This document shows, piece by piece, positions 22,767 through 29,516 of a stretch of DNA of 36,451 nt (within the stretch, counting starts at the first letter, position 1; every line of letters starts with the position of its first letter). The DNA lies in contig DATLUO010000040.1 of NCBI GenBank assembly GCA_035533075.1, forward strand, positions 1 to 36,451. Reading direction: 5' to 3'. Source of the stretch: Pirellulales bacterium (lineage in GTDB: Bacteria; Planctomycetota; Planctomycetia; Pirellulales; JAICIG01). Below the pieces are notes generated by a model. The model did no database searches. It saw only the letters and a list, made by a program, of their open reading frames with translations, and was not told the origin of the DNA. The position numbers and the translations under genes are program-made.

Positions 22767-23477
22767 ATGACCGAGAATCTTCCCAACCGCGCCGGACAAT
22801 TCGACGGACTGAACCAGCTTGCGCGCGCCAGCCGCTTGCGCCGCTGGTCGACAGGGCGCGATGGCAACCGCGAGGAGACGGGCGATGCACAGCCGAGGCC
22901 GGCCGAAATTGCCGCTTCTCCGCTTCAGTTCCGTTTGCGAACGATGCTCTACCTGGTGGCGGTGGCCAGCGGGCTGTTGGCGCTAATGCAGTTGATCGGG
23001 GCAGTCTGGTCGTCGGTGCTCGTGGCGCTGTTGCTACTGGGTGGCGCGCATGTCAGCGCGAATTTTTGGGGGACGCGCGTCGCACCGTGGGCCAGCCACC
23101 GGGCCCGCACGGCCGACGAACCGGTAAGCTCAGCGGCCCCAGACCGGCCGATCACCCCTATGGTCGGCCCGGCTCGGCTCAGCGAAAGTTGCCGTCCCGG
23201 CTGGCCAATGCTGGTCGCCACGGGCGTCGGGGCGCTCGTGGGCGGCAGTTTGGGAAGCGTGGCGCTGGTGATGTTAAGCCTTGAACGGGCAGGGTATTGC
23301 GGCGTGATCGTCGGAACCATCTCCGCGGCGGCCGTGGGCGGTTTTCTCGGTTTTCTGGCCAGCAGCTTTGCTGAAATCGCCTTTCGTGCCTGGAAAGAAG
23401 CAATTGAAACCGCGCCTGCCCGCCCCGCGCCGGAGCCGTTGCCAGAGACAATCCCTGAGCCTCCTTGCGCATTTTGA
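22767..23477 (+). CDS. Four-helix membrane protein of unknown function
   Basis: Unrecognised 236-residue inner-membrane protein. A 60-residue hydrophilic N-terminus leads to the planctomycete-typical FRLRT phrase directly before the first helix (MLYLVAVASGLLALMQLIG), a second helix (VLVALLLLGGAHVSA), a Pro-rich loop and two Gly-rich helices (LVATGVGALVGGSLGSVALVML and VIVGTISAAAVGGFLGFLA). The stop TGA (23475-23477) lies in an 8-bp tandem repeat (ATTTTGAT twice, 23471-23486), so the exact C-terminus may be recent. It stands alone between the SDR fragment and the inverted repeat upstream of DUF4058. Confidence 0.75.
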   Translation: MTENLPNRAGQFDGLNQLARASRLRRWSTGRDGNREETGDAQPRPAEIAASPLQFRLRTMLYLVAVASGLLALMQLIGAVWSSVLVALLLLGGAHVSANFWGTRVAPWASHRARTADEPVSSAAPDRPITPMVGPARLSESCRPGWPMLVATGVGALVGGSLGSVALVMLSLERAGYCGVIVGTISAAAVGGFLGFLASSFAEIAFRAWKEAIETAPARPAPEPLPETIPEPPCAF

Positions 23478-23506
23478 TATTTTGATATTGCGCTTTCGGC
23501 GAGGCC

Positions 23507-23596
23507 GTAGGGTGGGGCAAGCGAGCTTGCGAGCGCCGGCCCACCGTAAGCGACGTCGTCTGGCCAGCGCTCGCAAGCTCGCTTGCCCCACCTTAC
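23507..23596. repeat. Inverted pair of the GTAGGGTGGG repeat
   Basis: Arms 23511-23535 and 23568-23592 are exact reverse complements over 25 bases, extending 4 more with one mismatch. Each arm is one copy of the ~40-bp repeat also found at 25723-25761 and 27393-27435. The pair could form a hairpin with a 32-base loop upstream of the DUF4058 gene. Confidence 0.88.
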
Positions 23597-23685
23597 GAGG
23601 CACGGCCGGTGCGGAATGTTGCCGCGCAAAGCGGCATGATAAAATTAGGGGTGACACCAAGTTCACCTTGCAGCAAGTTACCGCC

Positions 23686-24453
23686 ATGCCATCACCGTTT
23701 CCAGGAATGAATCCGTTCCTCGAGCAGGACGACGTTTGGGAAGATTTCCACCATAACTTCTTGACGTGGGCGCAAGCCGCACTCAATTCGCAGTTGGGTG
23801 ACGACTACTTTGCGAGAATCGAGGCCCGCGTCTATATTCGCGAACTTTCCGAGGAGGAGCGCCGCTTTTTCGGTCGCGCCGACGTTGCCGTCTCCGCCGC
23901 AAGTCGTCCGGAGCATCCGACGGCCGTCGTGGAGCTTGACGCGCCCGTCGAGCTGGTGCTGCCGGAAGTCGACCTCGTGCGCGATTCGTGGCTTGAAATC
24001 CGCGACCGTCGCGATCGCCGCGTCATCACGATCATCGAACTGCTCAGTCCGGCCAACAAGAGACGCGGCCCCGATCGCGACGCTTACCTGAGCAAGCGAA
24101 ACGGCGTCCTTGCCAGTCAGACGCACCTGGTGGAGATCGATCTGCGGCGAGGCGGGACGCGACCCGAGTTGCCGCCGCTTCCGGACTGCGACTACTACGT
24201 ATTCATTTGCCAGTATGAATTGCGGCCCCGGATCGGCTTTTGGCCAATTGGCCTGCGCGACCGATTGCCGACCATTCCTGTGCCGCTTACAAGTTCGGAG
24301 CCGCCGATCATGCTCGATTTGCAGGAACTGCTGCACCAGAGCTACGACTCGGCGGACTACGGCAAAACCATCTACGCCGAGGTGCCCGATCCGCCGCTTT
24401 CGGCCGTCGATGCCGCCTGGTCGCGTCAGTTTATCCCCGTGGACCATGAGTAA
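23686..24453 (+). CDS. DUF4058 family protein
   Basis: Cytosolic 255-residue protein. The start is fixed by the family's N-terminal signature MPSPFPGMNPFLEQDDVWEDFH; the frame continues upstream through repeats and is not coding there. Other family features are the ARVYIRELSEEERRFFGRAD segment, the conserved ITIIELLSPANKRRGPDRDAY block with acidic and basic residues as in PD-(D/E)XK-like folds, and the DYYVFICQYELRPRIGFWPI segment. DUF4058 is multiplied in planctomycetes and cyanobacteria, like Uma2, and its function is not known to me. The spacer after it holds two GC hairpins and the gene converges on the rhomboid-like gene. Confidence 0.92.
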   Translation: MPSPFPGMNPFLEQDDVWEDFHHNFLTWAQAALNSQLGDDYFARIEARVYIRELSEEERRFFGRADVAVSAASRPEHPTAVVELDAPVELVLPEVDLVRDSWLEIRDRRDRRVITIIELLSPANKRRGPDRDAYLSKRNGVLASQTHLVEIDLRRGGTRPELPPLPDCDYYVFICQYELRPRIGFWPIGLRDRLPTIPVPLTSSEPPIMLDLQELLHQSYDSADYGKTIYAEVPDPPLSAVDAAWSRQFIPVDHE

Positions 24454-24474
24454 GCTTACCTGTTCGGCAGGATG

Positions 24475-24507
24475 CCGCCGGCTTGCCCGGCGGAAGCCCG
24501 CGCGGGC
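24475..24507. terminator. Double hairpin between convergent genes
   Basis: CCGCCGG-CTTGC-CCGGCGG (24475-24493, 7-bp perfect stem) is followed two bases later by the self-complementary GCCCGCGCGGGC (24496-24507). It lies in the 82-bp spacer between converging genes, so a bidirectional transcription barrier is plausible. No U-tract follows. Confidence 0.45.
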
Positions 24508-24535
24508 AGTCCTCATTGAACGCAACTCCGCACGT

Positions 24536-25681
24536 TCATCCACCACGCGCGCCTTTGCGAGCGCTCTTTTTTTGCTGCCGCTGGAGCGCGTCGAGCACGC
24601 GGTCTTCAATGCCTTGGGCTTCCACCGCTTTCTCCGCAGCCCTATCAAATGCCTGGCCATCACCTTGCGACAGGGCATCGGCCACGAGATCGAAAGCCTG
24701 TCTGCGCAGCTCCATCGAATGTCGAAGCGCCTCGATCTGCTCGACTGCGAAAGGCGTGAGTCCCTTGAGATCGAGATCCTTCAGATGCGCCTCTTTGCGG
24801 CGCCAGTTGGGCAAAATCTCCTGTTCGATGCGGCGGACGAATTCTTGCGCCGTGATCCGGTCCGCCTTGAAATCATCCTCCGCTTTGGAGTACGTCTCGA
24901 TCGCCTGCCGTCGTAGGTCGTACCAGGCGGTGACCTCGGCCGGAACATCGGGCGGCGGCGGATGGGCCACGAACGGTGCGACAACGAATATGACCAGCAC
25001 CGTCGCAGCCGCCACGATCGCGTTTCTCCACCACCGCACGGGCGGTTCCGGCCCGGAGAGCGGCTGAGAGAGCACAAGCCCCGTCAAGAAGCCGGCCGCA
25101 AGTCCGCCAAAAAAACCGCCGCTGTCGAGTCGTTGCCGATAAAGCTCGACGCCCACGTTATACGCCAGAAACACAAACGTGCCGGCACGCAAGCGTCCCA
25201 AGGCCGCCGACGGCACCGTTCCCGGCGAGCGCCAGTAAAAGGCGGCCAACGCGCCGATCAAACCGTAAATCGCGTTGGTGCTGCCCGCCAGCGTGGCCTC
25301 GGGTCGCCAGCGGACGCCGAGCATGCTGCCGACGAACCCGGCCAGAAGGTACAGCAGCGCAAAACCGACGTGGCCCAAGAAGCGTTCCAGCCAGCTTCCC
25401 AACTGGTACAGCACCCATTGATTCACCAGCAATTGCACGATGCCCGCGTGAACGAACAAGCACGTCGCCAGCCGCCATCCCTCGCCGCGGGTCGAGAGGG
25501 GCGCATAGTTGGCTTCCCAGGCGCGCAGCGTTTCGGCGCTCGGATCGAGCCAATCGGCGCCGCTGGTGACCATCATCAACCAGATCATCGCGTTGACGGC
25601 GATCATCGCCACGGTCACGGGAGCGTGAGGCCCCAACTCCTTCAGCCGGCGATCGAACTCGATCAACTCGTCTCTCTTCAT
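24536..25681 (-). CDS. Rhomboid-fold membrane protein lacking the catalytic dyad
   Basis: Inner-membrane protein of 381 residues with the rhomboid topology: a first helix (VTVAMIAVNAMIWLMMV), the L1 segment GWRLATCLFVHAG, then five more helices and a ~170-residue soluble, partly coiled C-terminus. Catalytic positions differ from active rhomboids. GxSG reads GSTN (Thr135 for Ser, Asn136 for Gly). The TM6 His of HxxGxxxG is Phe190 (FFGGLAAG). The HxxxN of TM2 has Gln83 for His, with Asn87 kept. It is probably a pseudo-rhomboid that binds rather than cuts membrane proteins, unless Thr135 can act as a nucleophile. Start ATG 25681 is clear. It is encoded downstream of the MlrC-like gene but separated from it by a repeat. 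Confidence 0.85.
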   Translation of the reverse strand: MKRDELIEFDRRLKELGPHAPVTVAMIAVNAMIWLMMVTSGADWLDPSAETLRAWEANYAPLSTRGEGWRLATCLFVHAGIVQLLVNQWVLYQLGSWLERFLGHVGFALLYLLAGFVGSMLGVRWRPEATLAGSTNAIYGLIGALAAFYWRSPGTVPSAALGRLRAGTFVFLAYNVGVELYRQRLDSGGFFGGLAAGFLTGLVLSQPLSGPEPPVRWWRNAIVAAATVLVIFVVAPFVAHPPPPDVPAEVTAWYDLRRQAIETYSKAEDDFKADRITAQEFVRRIEQEILPNWRRKEAHLKDLDLKGLTPFAVEQIEALRHSMELRRQAFDLVADALSQGDGQAFDRAAEKAVEAQGIEDRVLDALQRQQKKSARKGARGG

Positions 25682-25691
25682 GGGATGCTGT

Positions 25692-25707
25692 CCTAACGCC
25701 TAACGCC
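25692..25707. repeat. 7-bp tandem array (CCTAACG)
   Basis: Two exact CCTAACG units plus CC, 11 bases upstream of the rhomboid-like start codon. Confidence 0.7.
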
Positions 25708-25722
25708 GATCGCCTCAAACAT

Positions 25723-25761
25723 GGTGGGCCGGCGCTCGCAAGCTCGCTGGTCCCACCCTAC
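25723..25761 (-). repeat. GTAGGGTGGG palindromic repeat, third copy
   Basis: On the minus strand GTAGGGTGGGACCAGCGAGC continues into TTGCGAGCGCCGGCCCACC. The outer GGTGGG...CCCACC ends are self-complementary, so each copy is itself an imperfect hairpin. It lies in the spacer between the MlrC-like and rhomboid-like genes. Confidence 0.88.
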
Positions 25762-25791
25762 GGCTGTTGTTCCAGGTCAGGGTGCGGTCCG

Positions 25792-27273
25792 TCACGTGTC
25801 CAAAGGAAAGATCGGCCGGCGCACGTGCTGATAGGGCAGCGTGCGCAGGTCGCTCGAACAAGGCCCCGGCGTGCCCACCAGATAGCTGGCCGCCGCGATC
25901 GGCTCGTAGGCGCGGCGATGAGCGACCGCGGCCTTGACGCAAATCACGAACATTTTTTCGGGGGCGATTCCCTGGCTGCGCCATTGGCCAAGGTCGAAGG
26001 GCGGCGTGCGGCGGCTGGTGAGCAAGACCGTCATCCCTTCGTGCCGCACCACCGCGGACCGCCCCATCTCGAATCGGGCACCCGACATCGAAGCCAGATG
26101 GCTTTGCGGGTCTTCCAGTTTGAATCGCCCGTCGCTGCGCGACAGCAGCTCGACCTCCACCCTGACCGGCGGTCCGGAAAGCCGATGCCCTTTGCCGCCG
26201 ATGGCCAGCGTCTTGCGTCCGCCGATCGCCACGTCGGCCAACTGCTCGACCGACTGCGGATCGCAGATGGCGACGGCCGCCGGGCCGATGCGGTTGTCGA
26301 TCAGCGCCCGCAAAACCGCGGTGCCGTCGCCGGGCGCGCCCGCGCCGATGTTGTCGGACGGTTCGACCAGCAGGACCGGTCCCCGCTTGTGCTGACTCAG
26401 CCGCGGCAGCACCTCTTCCAACGGTGGTTCGAGGCGGTTTCCCTGTTGACGATGGTCGAAGGCCCAGCGACTCAGATGACGCAACTGGGCGTGCGCATCG
26501 TCGGGGTCGCCCAACGTGACGGCCGTGAAGCTCGCGCCGGTGTCGGGGATGTCGGCAAAAGCAAAGCCGGCGAACACGTTGACCGCCAGAAAGTGCGGCT
26601 CGTCGACTTCCAGGTTGCGCGCGGCGGCTTCCAGCGTGGCCAGGGGATTGTCGGCCGTGCCGGTACCCGTCGGCGGCCACATCAAGGGGGGATGCACCCA
26701 GGCCGTCAGGGGACGCTCACCGGTGTGCATCAGCCGCTTCAACAGCTCGGCCGCGTCGGTCGCGGCGCGGCGTGCGTCGGCGTGCGGGTTCTCGCGATAG
26801 GCGATCAGCCCGTTGCTGTGGCGGGCCATCCGCTCGGTAAAATTCGCGTGCAGGTCGACCACGCCGCACAGAGGGACGCCGGCACCGCCGGGCAAGCCGC
26901 GAATCCGGTCCAGCAGTTCGCCTTCGACGTCCCGGCACGAATGCGTGACCATGCCCCCGTGCAATACCAAAAAGACGCCGTCGATGCCCTGTGCCAATGC
27001 CGGTCCGGCCACCGCCAGGAACTCCTGCCAAAACTGCTCGAACACGGCGTCTTCGACCGTCGGACCGGGCGTGGCCCGAACGTCGACGACTGGTAGCAGC
27101 GACCAATCGTAGGCGTCGGCGGCTTCCAGCACGCCGGCCAGGGGCGAGCCGTCGCCCGCCGCCGCCAGCAACTCTTTTCCGCGGCGAAACTGAAAGTCGG
27201 CCAGCGGGGTATGACCTTCGAGAAACGTGTGCGTCTCGTGAAAGAGGCCGGCCAGGAGAACCCGTTTGTCCAT
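25792..27273 (-). CDS. M81 family metallopeptidase (MlrC-like)
   Basis: Predicted zinc metallopeptidase of 493 residues related to MlrC of microcystin degradation. Family features: VLLAGLFHETHTFLEG at the N-terminus with metal-ligand His/Glu candidates, DGVFLVLHGGMV, CGVVDLHANFTERM with Asp and His, AYRENPHADARRAA, the FAGFAFADIPDTGASFTAV block and LLVEPSDNIGAGAPGDGT. Length agrees with the family. The natural substrate in planctomycetes is unknown and is unlikely to be microcystin. No signal peptide is seen, so it is cytosolic. It is divergent from the DUF1571 lipoprotein gene with a 183-bp spacer containing a palindromic repeat. Confidence 0.93.
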   Translation of the reverse strand: MDKRVLLAGLFHETHTFLEGHTPLADFQFRRGKELLAAAGDGSPLAGVLEAADAYDWSLLPVVDVRATPGPTVEDAVFEQFWQEFLAVAGPALAQGIDGVFLVLHGGMVTHSCRDVEGELLDRIRGLPGGAGVPLCGVVDLHANFTERMARHSNGLIAYRENPHADARRAATDAAELLKRLMHTGERPLTAWVHPPLMWPPTGTGTADNPLATLEAAARNLEVDEPHFLAVNVFAGFAFADIPDTGASFTAVTLGDPDDAHAQLRHLSRWAFDHRQQGNRLEPPLEEVLPRLSQHKRGPVLLVEPSDNIGAGAPGDGTAVLRALIDNRIGPAAVAICDPQSVEQLADVAIGGRKTLAIGGKGHRLSGPPVRVEVELLSRSDGRFKLEDPQSHLASMSGARFEMGRSAVVRHEGMTVLLTSRRTPPFDLGQWRSQGIAPEKMFVICVKAAVAHRRAYEPIAAASYLVGTPGPCSSDLRTLPYQHVRRPIFPLDT

Positions 27274-27392
27274 TGAATTACGAGAATGGGTCTGGAAGCT
27301 TTCTCTGTCGCTTCCCTTATGATAGCACTACCGCTTGAAGCGCTCATGCGTGAAAAGCCAAAATCGGGTATGGTAGTTGCCGGAGAGACGGG

Positions 27393-27435
27393 CAGGGTGG
27401 GACCAGCGAGCTTGCGAGCGCCGGCCCACCTTACG
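27393..27435 (+). repeat. GTAGGGTGGG palindromic repeat, fourth copy
   Basis: CAGGGTGGGACCAGCGAGCT continues into TGCGAGCGCCGGCCCACCTTACG. It ends 21 bases before the DUF1571 start codon, so it would lie in the 5' leader of that mRNA. Confidence 0.88.
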
Positions 27436-27456
27436 TACTGGACAAAACAAGCTGCC

Positions 27457-28338
27457 ATGAAATTGCTGTATTCGATCCTGACGGGATCTGTCGCCGGCTG
27501 CCTCTTGGCGGTCGTCGGTTGCGGCGCGCCCGCGGCCCAGGGCACCGCGCCGCCCGCTTCAACCGCCGACGCCGATGGGGCGCCAGTGCAGGCGGAGAAC
27601 GCCCAGCCTGCCGATGGCCACAAGGAGACGCCGTCCAGCGACGCCGCAAGCGATCTCGATCGCGCCTTGGCGCTGGCCCGGCAGTCGTTGGCCAATCTCG
27701 AAACCATCAAGGATTACACCTGCGTCTTCTCGAAGCGCGAACGCGTGGGCGATGTGCTGCTGCCCGAAGAACGCAGCGAAATGAAAATCCGGCACCAGCC
27801 GTTCAGCGTCTATTTGCGCGCGATCGAGCCGACTTCGTCCGCCGGACAGGAAGTGATCTATGTCGAGGGCCGCAACGACGGCAACCTGATCGCCCACACC
27901 ACGGGTTTCGGCAGCAGCGTGATTGGCCGCCTGAGCCTCGATCCGCACGGCTACTTGGCCACGCGCGGCAATCGTTACACCATCAAGGACGTCGGGCTGG
28001 CCAACCTGGTCCAGAAGCTGATCGACCTGGGCAGCAAGAAGGAGTTGTTCCGCGACAGCACCACGACGATCGAGAAGACCGAGTTTGCCGAACGGCCGTG
28101 CACGCAGGTCGAAATCAGCAGCCCGCGGCCGGTGGGCGATTTCCGGCTGGCGATCGCCCGCATCGTGCTCGACGACGAGTGGGACGTGCCCGTGCATTTC
28201 GAATCGCACGAATGGCCGGCCGGCGACGCCGCGGAGCCGGTGCTGAGCGAGACGTATTCCTACTACGACTTGAAGCTGAACGTCGGGCTGACCGACCGCG
28301 ATTTCGATCCCGACAATCCGGAGTATTCGTTTCCGTGA
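27457..28338 (+). CDS. DUF1571 lipoprotein
   Basis: Exported lipoprotein of 293 residues. The signal peptide MKLLYSILTGSVAGCLLAVV ends in a VVGC lipobox (Cys at about 22), followed by a Pro/Ala-rich linker to residue 65. The DUF1571 domain (about 70-290) carries the family phrases ANLETIKDYTCVFSKRERVG, MKIRHQPFSVYLRAIEP, GQEVIYVEGRNDGNLIAHTTG and a YYDLKLNVGLTDRDFDPDNP ending. DUF1571 is restricted largely to planctomycetes and its structure resembles lipoprotein-carrier (LolA-like) folds, by my inference from the beta-rich pattern. The start at 27457 excludes upstream repeat DNA. Its TGA overlaps the dapB GTG (GTGA, 28335-28338). Confidence 0.88.
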   Translation: MKLLYSILTGSVAGCLLAVVGCGAPAAQGTAPPASTADADGAPVQAENAQPADGHKETPSSDAASDLDRALALARQSLANLETIKDYTCVFSKRERVGDVLLPEERSEMKIRHQPFSVYLRAIEPTSSAGQEVIYVEGRNDGNLIAHTTGFGSSVIGRLSLDPHGYLATRGNRYTIKDVGLANLVQKLIDLGSKKELFRDSTTTIEKTEFAERPCTQVEISSPRPVGDFRLAIARIVLDDEWDVPVHFESHEWPAGDAAEPVLSETYSYYDLKLNVGLTDRDFDPDNPEYSFP

Positions 28339-29123
28339 CACGCATTGCCATACACGGGGCTGCGGGCCGCATGGGGCAACGGCTGGTGGCGCTGGCCAGC
28401 GCCGACCGCGACCTGAAGCTCGTCGCCGCCCTGGACGCCGGCAATCATCCGCGGCTGGGCCAGGACGCAGGCCTCGTGGCCGGAGTCGGCGAGTTGGGCG
28501 TGCCGCTGGTTGGCAAGCTGGACGCGGCGGTCGATGTCGTGATCGATTTTTCTTCTCCGGCCGGCGCGGCCACGATTCTGGAAACCTGCCTCAGCCGTGG
28601 CGCGCCGCTTGTGCTGGCGACCACGGGGCTGGACGCGGCACAGCAAGCGCGGATCCGCGAAGCGAGCCAACGCATTGCCGTGCTGTGGTCGCCGAGCATG
28701 AGTCTGGCAGTGAATCTGGCGATGAAGTTGTCAGCGGCGGCGGCCGAGGCGCTGAAAGACCATGCCAGCGGCGCCGACGTGGAAATCATCGAACGCCACC
28801 ATCGGTACAAAGAAGACGCGCCCAGCGGCACCGCGCTCAAGTTTGGCGAGATCATCGCCGGCGTGATGGGGCAAAAGAACCGGCGGCATGGCCGCGAGGG
28901 TCGCGTTGGTGCCCGGCCGCACGACGAGATTGGCTATCACGCCGTCCGCCTGGGCGACAATCCCGGTGAGCACACGATCATGTTCGGACTGCTGGGCGAA
29001 ACGCTGGAGATCACGGTCAAGGCGACCAACCGCGACTGCTATGCCTGCGGGGCATTAGCGGCCGCCAAGTTCCTGGCCTGCAAGCCCCCGGGGCTGTATG
29101 GAATGCAGGACGTGCTGGAATGA
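28335..29123 (+). CDS. dapB: 4-hydroxy-tetrahydrodipicolinate reductase
   Basis: Cytosolic NAD(P)H-dependent reductase of the diaminopimelate/lysine pathway. The 262-residue protein has the N-terminal Rossmann motif RIAIHGAAGRMGQRLV, DFSSPAG, VLATTG and the catalytic signature EIIERHHRYKEDAPSGTAL (His-His and Lys with the DAPSGTA loop), then GYHAVRLGDNPGEHTI and FGLLGETLEI. Length is normal. A GTG start at 28335 is chosen because the motif begins five residues later and it overlaps the DUF1571 stop. Its own TGA overlaps the next gene by ATGA. Coupling of an essential peptidoglycan-precursor gene to an envelope lipoprotein is notable. No other dap gene is nearby. Confidence 0.97.
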   Translation: MTRIAIHGAAGRMGQRLVALASADRDLKLVAALDAGNHPRLGQDAGLVAGVGELGVPLVGKLDAAVDVVIDFSSPAGAATILETCLSRGAPLVLATTGLDAAQQARIREASQRIAVLWSPSMSLAVNLAMKLSAAAAEALKDHASGADVEIIERHHRYKEDAPSGTALKFGEIIAGVMGQKNRRHGREGRVGARPHDEIGYHAVRLGDNPGEHTIMFGLLGETLEITVKATNRDCYACGALAAAKFLACKPPGLYGMQDVLE

Positions 29124-29509
29124 GAGATATGGCCAAATGCGAACAAGGCTATCTCTGCGATATTTGCGGCGGCGACGTAGAAACGATCGCCGACAGCGAC
29201 CTCTATTTGCGCTATGTGATCGGCCTCGTCGATCCGGAAACCCTGCACACGACCCGCGAACGGCACATTCGCTGCAACCCCGCGCTGGCGCAATTCATCG
29301 TCGCCGACGACTTCGGTCCGGTGGTGATGGACGGGCCTTTCGATAAGCGGCAACTCGACGCCGACTACGTGCGCCAGCAGGAACAGCTCGTCACGCGCGG
29401 CTGGCGCCGGCTGGTCGAACTTAGCCGGCGTCTGGAGCCAACGATCCTCGACTATCCGCTGCCCGAGGTCCGGGCAAGAATGGCGGCCCACCCCAACTCA
29501 GCCCACTGA
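29120..29509 (+). CDS. Small Cys-containing protein coupled to dapB
   Basis: Unrecognised 129-residue cytosolic protein. The N-terminus carries CEQGYLCDICGG, a CxxC knuckle that could bind zinc, with a further Cys in HIRCNP about 40 residues later. The middle has hydrophobic-beta phrases (AQFIVADDFGPVVMDGPFD) and the C-terminus is helical (QEQLVTRGWRRLVELSRRLE). The ATG at 29120 overlaps the dapB TGA; an in-frame ATG at 29129 is an alternative. Nothing in the sequence ties it to lysine synthesis beyond position. Confidence 0.8.
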   Translation: MRDMAKCEQGYLCDICGGDVETIADSDLYLRYVIGLVDPETLHTTRERHIRCNPALAQFIVADDFGPVVMDGPFDKRQLDADYVRQQEQLVTRGWRRLVELSRRLEPTILDYPLPEVRARMAAHPNSAH

Positions 29510-29516
29510 CGTCGGG

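Noticed and set aside
25825-27096. 423-residue plus-strand frame opposite the MlrC-like gene
   Set aside because: Antisense shadow with no motifs; the minus strand has the full M81 pattern.
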